A stretch of DNA of 64,000 nt from Apus apus (taxonomy: Eukaryota > Chordata > Aves > Apodiformes > Apodidae). Under the pieces are notes generated by a model. The model did no database searches, had not been told where the DNA came from, and saw nothing but the letters and a program-made list of their open reading frames with translations. The position numbers and the translations under genes are program-made. The DNA is taken from contig NC_067296.1 of the NCBI RefSeq assembly GCF_020740795.1, forward strand, positions 3,015,001 through 3,079,000. Reading direction: 5' to 3'. Below, piece after piece: positions 26,101-38,100 of this stretch. Positions within the stretch are counted from its first letter, which is position 1. Every line of letters starts with the position of its first letter.

Positions 26101-29100
26101 CAAAGTTTGAGCCTGATGTTTTTCTCATCTCCCTCAAGCTGAGTCATGCATTTAGCAACTAGTAATGCAAAATTTTACAGTGTTATCTGGGTCACAGCAG
26201 GAATGCATCTGAGTTTTTTAGCACTTGAGAAGCCCATGTTTTACATACTGCATGTTGCATGCACACTCAGCTGGAGAAAGGCGTTTTTTGGCCATATGGT
26301 CTCAGCTGAACCACCCATTGACTAAGTAAATGCAAGTCCTTTAAAATGAGCACAAAGATGCACAACCAGGGGCCTCCCAAGGCAGGTTTTCTCCTAGAAG
26401 TTGATGCTTTTTTGAAAAAGGCAGGTTTCCTGCAGAGATTATAGCTTTCTAGCTGTCTGCAGCCATGACCACATAGCCCAAGGGCATCAGGAACCATCAC
26501 CACAGTGGTGTGCAGGACAGTGGTGCCAAGGTCTGCACAAAACAGGTCCCTGTCAACGTGTTAGAGGAAGCACAGGCTCTTGCAGAGCCTCATCAAACTC
26601 ATCAAACTGCTCCCTTCTGCCACAGGCTCTCTGCTTCCCAACAGGCCCACACAGCACAAACCCCCAGTGTCCCCATCAGCATCTCAGCAAGAAACCATCA
26701 CATGGGAAAATCCCCCTGGGCAGGGAAGGGAAAGAACTTCAGGTTGGAAACCTGAACATTTATCACCTCTGTGACAAAACCATGCTTACAGGAGGATCAT
26801 GGACTGACTGACTGCTCAGCTGGGAGCCTGCCCTTGAAGATGCAGAGCTCCTATTTGACCTGGTGCCCATGCAGCTAAATCAAAGCTAAGTTTCCTCTGA
26901 CAAGTGACCACATCAGCTGAGCAGAAGATTTGGTGTCGCACATAAATTTGCAGTTGCAATTTGCAGTTGGCAAAATGGTTTGGATGAGGAGGCAAAGATT
27001 TCTTGAGAGCCATGTTAACTGGAGTGTTGGGTCTGTGGAGTGGTCAGGGATGTGGAGAGGGAAGCTGTGGCCAGATGTGTTTGTGGGCATTTGCACCAAA
27101 GCAGGTTAAGAAGTTACTGTGCTCTGCCAAGCATCAGGGCTGACTGCAGGACTTCCCAAAGCACTGGTCTGCTTCAACCGCTCCTCATGCAACCAAGTGA
27201 GGCTCACATCACCCATCCAAGCAAGTTGAACCCAGCTCAGTTGTGGGATAACAAGCAGTAGGGATTGTGGGACCTCCTTAACCTGCTACAGCCCGGTGGC
27301 CAAGAGGATGTGCACTTCCCAGAGTGCCCAAACACATCATGCAAAGCTGACCTGAGAAAGAACCAGCAACACTGTTTGGTTTCTCTCTTTCATCAAATTT
27401 CCAAGTAACAACTATTTGCATAGTCTGTTTGAGTAAGGGATGAGCACACCTGCCCTGTGCAATGCTGCCTCAGCACTTGCAGGGAGCAGCAGGAAGCACA
27501 GGTTGCACCAGCAGGAATTAGGGTTTTCAAGGTAATTGCAGATGATAATTGTGGTTTGCGAGGGTTATAAACAACTGAGAGAAGGTGATGAACAGGAGAA
27601 AATGATGAAATGAAGCAAGTGAAGTGTTGAAGGCTTTCAAGATCTGCCAGACCACCTGCAGTCAGAAAAAAGAAACACCACAGACCAAAGCAAACTATGG
27701 CACAAAGGCAAAGCCAACCTGACCCCTCTAAACACTCCCAGTGAGGACCAAAGGGACTGAAGATCATTTACATTTCTCCTCTAAGCTTCTGTGACCACGT
27801 CACCCTCAAATAAAAGCAACTCAAAGTTATCAAGCACAGCTTGGGGGTGCTGGGAAGGTAAGTTTTCTAAGGAAAGCAAACCATCTCAAAGCCACCAGGT
27901 TTCATTTCGTGACTGGTGGAGAGGTGATGGCAGCCCCAGAGCAGCTGTGCTTCTGCATTGCAGACTGGGGAAAGCACCTTAAGGAAGCAGGGACTCCCAG
28001 TTTGGAAACAGTGGTGCAGATGATGGAATATCATGAGGAGAATTTGCACAGCGAGGAAGTGTGGGAAAACTCCGGTAGAGCAGAGATGGGGACTGTGGGA
28101 ATGTCCACCCTAAAACATCTCTAGTGCTGTCTAAACTAAAAATGCTCAGAGCCCAAAACTCCTCCTAAGCATGGGACCAAGCTGGTGCATGAGAGGCATG
28201 GGATGGAGGCAGCAAGTTCTCCATCTCCTGCTCCACCAGCAGCCTGTCCTCAGAGCATGGTACAAGAAGGAAGGAGCTTTCCTCTACTGCAGATCTCCTG
28301 CACAGTGACATGTCCTCACGTGCAAAGTCACCGGGGGCAGCCAGACAGGCTCACAGCTTCCCGATCCACCCCGCATCCAGAATTAGAGCAGCAGGAATGC
28401 CAGGCAGAGCTTGGCAGGGACAAGTTCCTGGCATCTGGGGAAGAGGCTCACGGTGAGGCCGCATGGGCAGCGAGAGCCCCAGGCCCTCCCAACGCCTGCG
28501 CTGCCACGCTCGGGCCGCGTGCTCAGCCCCTGCCACCAGCTGCTCACAAACCTCCTGCTGCCATTTGGCCTTGGCTGCTCTCAGGAGACCCGTGAAAACT
28601 GCACCTTGAAAAAGGGTCTGCCTGGAGCCAGCTTGGTGGTTTGGAAACAACAGCCATGAAGACTGAAAAAACATGATTTTTCCCTCCACCACCAGCTTTG
28701 CTTATCCCATCTGACACAGGAACAGTGCTCAAGTAGAGAGAGGAAACAGATTAGGTTGAAATGTGAAGTTTGGAGAGACCAGCTGTGCAAGATAATCAGA
28801 AAAAGACACCATTTAACTAGAGAGAGGAAAAAAAAAAAAAAAAAAAAGAAAAAAGCATGGATTGTTCAATATGGAAATGTTCCTAGAGATAATGCCCAAA
28901 GCAGAAGGGAAGTAGCACTGCACCACTGACCCCAGGAGAGAGCTGGGGTGGGTGGCTGAAACAGCTTGCAAAAATCCTTTATGAGAACATTTCACAGAAT
29001 CACAGAATCATTCTGGTTGGAAAAGATCTCTAAGATCATCAAGTCCAATCATAACCTAACTCTACCAACCATTATCCTTCCTCTACCAAGTCCAGTTCTT

Positions 29101-32100
29101 AAACCATGTTCCCAAGCACCACATCTTCCATAACAGGACAGACAGCCCAGCCCTGCCCATGCTTACTGTCACCTGTTTCCCACCACAGTAATGCACAACA
29201 GCAAATACCAAAGGAGTTCTAGGAAAGCTGAGAGGTTTCTCAAGTGAAAGGTTTACCAGAAGACTCAGCCCCTGTGGTCCCTGCAATCATGCTCCAATCC
29301 TGCTGCACCATGACAAGGATCGAGTTGTGTTAATGGAATGTAGCCAGGGAGGGGCTGGTGAAAGGGTTTTCTGAGTATGTTCAGAAATACTTGGCAGCAC
29401 TTTGAGAGGAGACTGTTGAGTAAACCATGCAACAGAAACCCCAGGAAAGAGAAAAATCTTACCCATTTAACACCTTCTAAAACCATACAGTTAACTCAGA
29501 GACCTATATTAAAACTACTCAATGATTTTCCCCTCAGCGCCCCCCAGACATGTAGGTAGAGCCTAACACAGCTCCACTGTCAAATCCACCTCTGAGCCAA
29601 CCCATCTCAACTAGAAGTTGGTCATGATAGGATCAATGGGTTCCTATTGCTGTAAAGAAACCCAAACCAGGCTGGCAAACAGCACCTGAGCTCTGTGCCG
29701 TGCTCAAGCAGGAGCCCTGTGTCCTGCAGAGCACGATGTGCTGTGTCCAGCCCCCAGGGCCCATCCTCTCCAGTCCAAGAGGCACAACCACAGATACTCC
29801 TGTGCCTGTAGTTTACAACACAGCTGGAATGGAGCATATTTCTAAAGGGAATCAGTCTTCTAATCATCTTTTAAAATAGCCGTGCAGAAACGCAGCCTAC
29901 AATGAAAACACCCAGCACCCTGCATGGTTGCTAGTGTCCCACAGAAAAAACACATCAGTCTTACTGTCCTTCCTTCCCATTAAATACATTCTCAGCTGCT
30001 CTTCGTATTTGCAGCCTTTCAGAATCTGAACATGTACCAGAGGCATCTGAAGAAAATAGTATTTATCTGATGCAGTCCAAACACTGTTCACTTCACCTAC
30101 CCTGAGCGATGCCTGAAGCACAGAGCCAAGCTGGAGGTGGACACCACTCCAAAACCAGTCATTTATTTACTGACCCTCTGGAATTCCCTCCATTTTTCCC
30201 ACTCAGCTGCCAGGCTTCATCCTTAAATCTGCCTCAAGTCCCTTTCTCTAGACTGGGATGCTCAGACATCTCTAAAAGGATCTGACATCTCCTGGCTTAC
30301 CCTGCTGCTGGGTCAGCAGCCAAGAGAAGCAGGGCAGTGAAGTCAATAGGATGGGCTTTGAACAGCCTGTGCTCACAACACTCCCAGGGAACCGCAGAAT
30401 CAAAGACTGGTTGGGTTGGAAGGGACCTTAAACCAACCAGTTCCACCCCCCTGCATGGGCAGGGACACCTCCCACCAGCCCAGGTTGCTCCAAGCCCCAT
30501 CCAACCTGCCCTTCAACACTGCCAGGGATGGGGCAGCCACAGCTTCTCTGGGCAACCTGGGCCAGGGTCTCACCACCCTCACACTAAAGAATTTCCTTCT
30601 CATGTCTCACTTAAATCTCTCCCCTTGAAGTTCTAATACACTCCCCCTTGTCCTCTCACTGCCAAATTTTCTAGACCTTCTAGAAACACTGGAGGTCAGA
30701 CAAGGTGATTTCAATGGAGACTCAAACAATATCCATCAAAGCCATGACAGGAAATTAGATTTTTAATCAGATCTCTAGTGGAGCTTTCACTTTCATGCCT
30801 CAGAAGTTTCTAAAGGTGATGGCCAGGTGTCACCTGCTGGACTGTCATCTCATTCTACATAAGGAACATCTCTCAGAAGATGGTCAGAGGCAACAGAAAT
30901 GCAGAACATTCTTCACTAACAGGTAGGCAGGTGCAAAAAAGTAACCAGGAAGGCCATCAGTTGCCTTGAGGGATTCCCCTAAAGAAGGGAGGTGACACCT
31001 GCTAAAATAATGGGCTTTGAATTTCTGGAGAACTGCTGGGGTTGACGAGTTCATACCACACCACATTTCAACATTTACAACAAGAGGTGAAGAAATGCAA
31101 AGAGAGAACTGAAACCCTGCTGCTGTCGTGCCCACCAGCTCTGCTGCAGGGCTGGGCACAGGAGGGCAAGGCAGGCTTAAGGAGTTGGTGGGAGTCAAGG
31201 GGTCTCGTCAGAGCAGTAGTAACCGATACTCAGCTTTGAAAGCCCACCAGGCACAACCAGTGAAATCACCCATGAGAAAAATACCATGCTTGGAACAAGC
31301 ACCCACTTGCACTTCTTTTAGCAAAGCCTGATCACTTTTGTCCCCTGTAAATGCCACTATTCAGAGAAAGTCTCATCTACATGGAGCCTGAGTCCTTGTC
31401 CACTTCTGCTCCATTCACAAGGTGCCAGGGGAGAACACACAAGCCATTGACACAGCTTAAATAAAATAATCAGGTTTTCTAGTCCAATGAGCAAGCTGAA
31501 GGCTCTGATCAACCATGTCCTGAATCTGCACAGGAGTTCACCATCCTTTCTGTCGATGAACTCCCTTTAGCCACCCCCAGTTTCAATTCTCCTGCCAATA
31601 CTCATAATATGCCATCATTGCATAACTGTGGTGCCCCTCCCAACAGCAATCAAACCATCCTTAAACACATCACAGTTCCTGCAATATCTGCCAGTGTTGC
31701 AAAACACGAGTTTCACAGAGATGAGAAAATCCAGGAGCTCTTGTTTGTGCACACCCCCCCCTTGCTATTCCCCAGGCAGTTCTGGTGCCATCACACACCC
31801 AGCACCACAAGGTGGCTTTGGACAGGGCATAAGCAAACATTTTTAAGACAGGGGTGCAAGAAGAAATTAGTGAAAATTATTAAAACCCTTGTGCTGGAAC
31901 AACAGAATCAGACCATTTGTCAGATGAATGAACAGCATGAGGAAAAAAAGCCGAATAAGAACATTAAGGAAGCCACAGGTCCCATGTACACAGCAGCATT
32001 CCCCTTCAGCACTGGGACATTCACAGTAGCTCAGCCAAGAGCCCCTCAGACTGAAACAAAACACCATGATGGGTCAGAACCAGGGTCTGGTACTTTGTCT

Positions 32101-35100
32101 CCAGGAGCAGCAGCAGCAGGAGATGCTGTTAATGGAGGGCACATGAGTCTGGCCACCATCAGCAGCACAGTTTCAGCACTGTTCCTTGGAGGACCTGCTG
32201 CTGGTCCTGAAAAGTGACCATTAAAAGCAAGGAAGCAAAGGATAAGGCTAAGCCAGCTCCACAGAAAGACCTTCCTTCCGTTCATAGTTAAATTACTTTC
32301 TTGCACAACCCTTTGTAGGAAACCTGACAAAGATGGTCTGCCAACAGCTGTATCCATGCACTCAGTGCCACCCCTTGCCCCTCAGAAGGCTGCCAGCAGG
32401 ACCCCCCTTCACAGCAGCTTCACCACCTTTCCCAGCCAACTGCACAGGTCCAATCTCACAGCGACCCGATTCCACTGTATCACCAGGGATACAAGTTGGA
32501 TTTACCAGTTCCCAGGACCCCTCTGTTGCCCTCTCTAGATGGAGTGGGGCTGGCAACCTCCCAGTCCTTGGTACAGGAGCCCTTTCCAGAAACACACAGC
32601 ATACCCTGGCCAGCAGCTCTGCTATTTCACATTCAAGTTCCTGCAGTCCTCTGGGGAGCATGCCATTTAATCCTGGCCACTTATTGACATCCAACTTGTT
32701 TATCTGGTCAAATACTTCCTGCATGTTCCCTTGTATTTATATAGATGGATGCTGTATCCCTGCCAGTGGCAGCTACCAAGGGTTTCAGAGCAAAAGGCTG
32801 GGAGGAAACAGCTTCAACACAAGCCAAACGAAGGCTGCTCCCCTGATTCAAGGCTGCTGCCAGTGTGTGTTCTCAAGCAGGACAGCTCACACAACCCCTC
32901 TCCTTCCTGCTCAGCCACAGAGCACCTACACAAGTGCTGCCCAACTGTCTCCCTTCTCTACAGTCTTGATTTAACAGAGAAGAAAAGTCCTGTTCTGCCC
33001 ACAGGAGCATTATTACAGGTTATTTCAGCTCATTAAAAGCTACAGTGAAAATCTTCAATAATGCTGGACACCTTTCCACGGAGGCACAAGTCTGTGAACG
33101 ATGCCTGTGAATGGGAAAAACCACAGGCACTGTGCAGCCAAGTGGCCACCAGCCTTTAGTATCTGTCCCTTCACTGCACTGCAGGGCAGAAAAGCAGGAG
33201 GCTGAGAGCATGTGCCAGCTCCTGGCTCCTGCTCTGCATCCTATGACAGAAGAGGCTCTGCAGAGCAAGGACAGGTCTCTGAAACCTCAAACCAATCATC
33301 CCTCTCAGCATCTCCCTCCAAACCAGCATGTGTACCTGTCAGGGATGAGTCAAGCTCAGCCCTCAGAAAGGAAAAACAACTCCAAGTGCCTGGGTGTCTG
33401 CCAGCTGTCCGAGTAACTGGAGGCTGGGATCCCTGACTCACTGCATCTGGGAAAGTACACCCTGGAAGCCCACAGGACAGGACCTGCCTGAAGAATGCAT
33501 TTGGCTGCTCTCACATTTGTACTTCATCCCTCTGGCACAATCACTCAGAGATTTCCCCAGCAATAAGGAAGATACAGGATGCAGCACCACAAGCACAAGC
33601 CACTCACAGAAACACCCGGGGCAGAAGGATCTTGAGATATGACAGGAGAAGACTGGTAGATGCCAGGTCTCAGCACACACACACAGAGCCTCTGGAAATG
33701 AGCTTCAGACCATGATCCTGTGTTTTCCAGCCCCTCAGGCAAAACCAAGAAATTCTAAACCTTTAACCAGGCATCTCCATACTGCCCTGGGGCAGCACAG
33801 TCTTCACATCTGCAACCAAATCCACAGCAGGACAGTGATTACATGAATCTAGAGTCCAGCATGGCCTTGCTCTCTACATCCCACAGCTGAAGATTGAGAC
33901 TCCATCCACCAATGGAGAAAAGCCAGGGAGCTACATGAGGAGAAGCTACCAGTCCCTCCAGTCCCAGTTTGCCCTCATATATGAGCATCTGAAGACAGCA
34001 GTTGTTTGCACTATGGCCACAACACTAACCATACTGGTTGGTGACTGTCCCAGAACTGGGAGAAGAATTCCAACAAAGAAATCAGGAAAGTACATGACCT
34101 GAATGTGTCCAAGATACAACAGTTACTCCCTTTGCTCCTTTTTTTCAAACCAGGTCTCTACTGATGCTCTCACCATCCCCACTCTCTCACTACCCACACA
34201 GCTCAGAGTCAGAGAAGGGCCCCACAAAGCAGAGACATCCTCATCTGGAAGTATGAGAAACTGCTGTGGAACATTCAGGCAGGCTGGAAGATTTCACAAA
34301 ACCCACCAGCTACACTTTCTGTGATGGAAAGCTACAACTATCATTGCCCTTGAAGGAGGGTACAAGGTCTATAGCTGAATAAAATGCACTTTATTATCTA
34401 CTTTAGGTGCACCCAATCTGCCTGCCTTACAGAAGCAGATCATTGTACTGTCCAGAAATGCTTCTAAAGCAGTATCTGCCAAGACCACTCATCTGTCACT
34501 CTGCTCTCAGCACACACAATGAGGAGATGTTGCAGATTGCTGTGGATGCACCTCAGAAAACCTCTCATTTTCAGGGCTGAGTGTGGCCACCCCCTTTCCC
34601 ATGGAGAATCTCCATCAGGGAAAGGAGCTGTGCTGAGCTTGGCAGTGCTGTGAGCATAACCCAAACCCATGGTAACCTTTCCCTAATGCTTCTCACTGCT
34701 GTAGAGCTTACTCAGATTCCACCCCCCCCCGAGGAATGTCTCCACAGAAGTCACAAGGGAAGAGCAGGGACGGTTCTTTGGTAGCACCTCCAACATAGCT
34801 TTGATTGCTCCCAGCAGCCTGCAGGCATGTGCCTCCAAATGTGTAGCAGTAAATATAACCTACCCAGTGGTGAGTTTTTGTTCTTGAAACAAACTGTGTC
34901 ATTCAGGGATGTGCTTTCACTACCAGGGCAGTGTTGAAAGAGGCTGCTTCACTGGAATTATGACAAGTCATTCAGGAAGTTACCAAAGAAATGAAGTCAG
35001 TTGGTCACAAACCAGTGGGACTGGCAGAGCTGAGTGCATTGTGCAGAAGCTGGCTACAGTTAAGAACTTCTGAAAGTCTTGATGTTAACAGCCACCACCC

Positions 35101-38100
35101 TCAGTCACAGCTTCTGTGCACATGACACTAATGGAAGACTGATACTGCAAATATATCTAAAGGGACAAACAAAACATGGTGCTGAAACGTGGAGATGAAG
35201 CACTTTGTGTTCAGTAGTTTAAGGTGAGATTATTTCTGCAATCAGAAGAGGTCCAGACATTTACAGCAGAAATGCAATAGAAACACAGCTTAGCCAGCTT
35301 CATTCTTGACTCTGAGGTGGCACATCCCAGAATGAAGCACTCCATGGTGAGGGACGACCACCAGCCCAAGGTGCACCAGGAACCACCTTGTTCCATTTGG
35401 CCCCAGCAGCATGTTCAGCCCAAACCAGTGTTTGGTTTGTCTACATCCTCTCTGGAAAGTTGCTGTCCAAAACTAATCTTCCAGTTTCCTAATAAAAACC
35501 TCCAGAAGTGCTCCTGAGTAGTGCTCTGCTTTTTTTCCTTTTGCTTTCATTTTTAAACATGCTTTATAGTTGTCAAGTTTTTTGCTTGCAGGAAGATTTA
35601 TTGGAAGAAATCTAACAACTACAAGCCCCTAAATCCTTTATTACATTTTTTTTTTTACAAAAAAACCACCTTTTCCACCTTATCTTTGCACATCATGTTT
35701 GTTCTAGGCCCAGAATGGGAACCACAGGCGGCTATTCTTGTGTTTAAACAAAGCTCTGCTGAGCTCTGCCAGCCTTTAGTATCTTCCTTTCTCCTTTCTA
35801 GATGTGTTAATTCATTTGCAAGCATAAGAAAGCAGAAAATTGATAAGCTCTTCCAAAGATGGTAGAAGCCAGCAGCAACCTGCTAGGCCTACACACCTAG
35901 GCTGCAGGGAGGCTAAAAACAAGTGTCCTCCAGCTCAACCTCCAACTCCTGGTCCCACCAGGCACCACCAGTACTGCAGCTAGGCTGACTGGTTTGAGAC
36001 ACAAAGGCAAGAACTTTGTGCTTCAGCTTTGCTGGGGTTACATAGAGAAAAGGCTTCATCCAAGTACCTCCACACCCTGGGGTACAATTATAGAGTTTTG
36101 TAAAGAGTGTGTTGCTTTTTTTGCATTCCCACTTTGTTGTATTTTTACCTCCACAAGCTGCCCAGGCTGATGAGATGATTAACAGGCCCCTCAGCACAGC
36201 ATGCAGGGTGTGAGGCAGGTTGATCTGCAGCACCTTGGAGACACACTGTTCTGCTCTCATGAACATTCCCCACCACAGACCCTCAACACTGCTCCCACTC
36301 CCCTGCCAGTGTCCTCAGGGTCCCAACTAGTGTGGCCAGTGCATTTCACCTGTGGAGTCTGCAAAAGCCATCCTAGATACCTGCACAGTAACCACAGTGT
36401 TACTGAGTTCAGCTTTGCCATGCAATTATGAAAGAGATTTCATTTCTGAGAGCAGCATTTTTTATCAAAAACATTTCCTGGAGCTTCTGTTCCTTTTTAG
36501 GCCACACGAGCAATACTGAACAGAGAAAGAGGAATCAAAAGCAGCAGGGACAGAAATACTTGTAATGCTCACGAGCAGCAAGAAATATAGTAAAACAGGC
36601 AAGAGGGAAAATGCAAGTGTTTCCTACCAACTCAGGATGGTCCTTTTGAGCTGCATAGTCCTGACAGCACCAAAAGGATGATGCTGCAACAGTAAATGTA
36701 TGTACAAATTCTGCAGCATGAAGCAATCCCATGCACTGCCCTTTGTGCTAAAGAGAAATCCCACGTCTTAGAATTAGAACCTCTAAGTGGAGCAGATTTA
36801 GCCAGTCCTGGACCAGCAGTGATGCAGGAACCTTCAGAGCAGCTTGGCTGCAACAGATTCAAAAAAACTGCTTCAGTTCCTTCCAGTCCAGGGAAAACTT
36901 GTGACAGACACAGTCAGCAGCACACTGCAGCTCTGAGTTCGGTCAGGACTCATCTCTTCTTCTCATGGACACTCAGTAATGCCTGGAAATATTCACTTTT
37001 CCCCCCAATTTCTCCTCTCTGAAAGCAAAAGATCATGATTTTGTATCTTTTCAAAGCTCTCAGAGCCACACAGTCCTGACACCTTGGTATAATCTCAGCA
37101 CCTTTTCCCATCTAGGAAACTATGGACATTCTTAGAAGCAAGTAACTGGCCAAGACATTTAAAATATTCCAGTTTTTCCTAGGAATCCTGTCTGGATTTT
37201 AGAGGCTCTCATTTCTTTTTTGACCTATCACACAGTGTGACAAGTCTCAAGTGTTTTAGGAAAGCAGGCCTGTTCAACAGAGTGATAAATGGAAAATGTG
37301 AAAGGACAAGATGACGTTAACATTTTGTTATTGAAGAAAAACGTGTGTGTCCAGAGAGGCACGTGCAAGCTCCTAGAAGAGTAATTTTATGAGTTGCAAC
37401 CCTTAGCTCTGCCTCCTCAAGACCTCAGTGCCACAAGCTGGCAGATCAGCAGTGCACATGTTTGGGTTCAGCGTGCCTCCTCCATCCCTCCCACCAACAT
37501 TCCCAACTGACAGCTCCAGACACCTCAGTGCCAGAACCACACTAGGAGAGCTTATCCCAAAATACTCAAACAAAACTGTCTGCTAAGGAGGAAGAGACAC
37601 CTTGTTTTTCAGCACTGTGAACACCATGACTGACAAGACACACCCACCATTTTAATGTTTTGCTCAGCATCACAAACAGCCCCAATAAAGGCTGCTGGAA
37701 GAACTGACAGGAAAAAAAAACCATCAACTTCATCAAGACCAAATTGAAGCTGTAGGCTGCTGCTTAACTGTCACCTAAAGATTTATATGCAAGAATGATG
37801 CAACCACTCCCTCCATAAACCCCAGGCCAGCTGCCAGCCCTGGCCTGCCACATGTCTTTGTTTGCTGGCACACCTCTACCTGAAGGAGTTTACAAAGGAG
37901 TTTGCATTCAGAAGCTTCAGTCATTTTACATCTGAGTGAGTTACAGAATGTGCTTCACTAGCAGGGAAGTAAATACTTTCCACCATTTCACCTGGGGCTT
38001 ATCAATATGATTATTTGCTATGTGGTAACTATAATCCTTTCAGTGAGGCAGGAGATGCCAGGATAGAAACTTCAGTATCAGCCCAAGGTCAGGGACAGAG

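Noticed and set aside
31609-32217. Plus-strand open frame of 202 codons in ACSS2 intron 2
   Set aside because: Low-complexity, no recognisable domain, no splice or promoter context.
35913-36266. Minus-strand 117-codon open frame that looked retroposon-like
   Set aside because: I could not tie it to any family, and the surrounding sequence shows no repeat ends.
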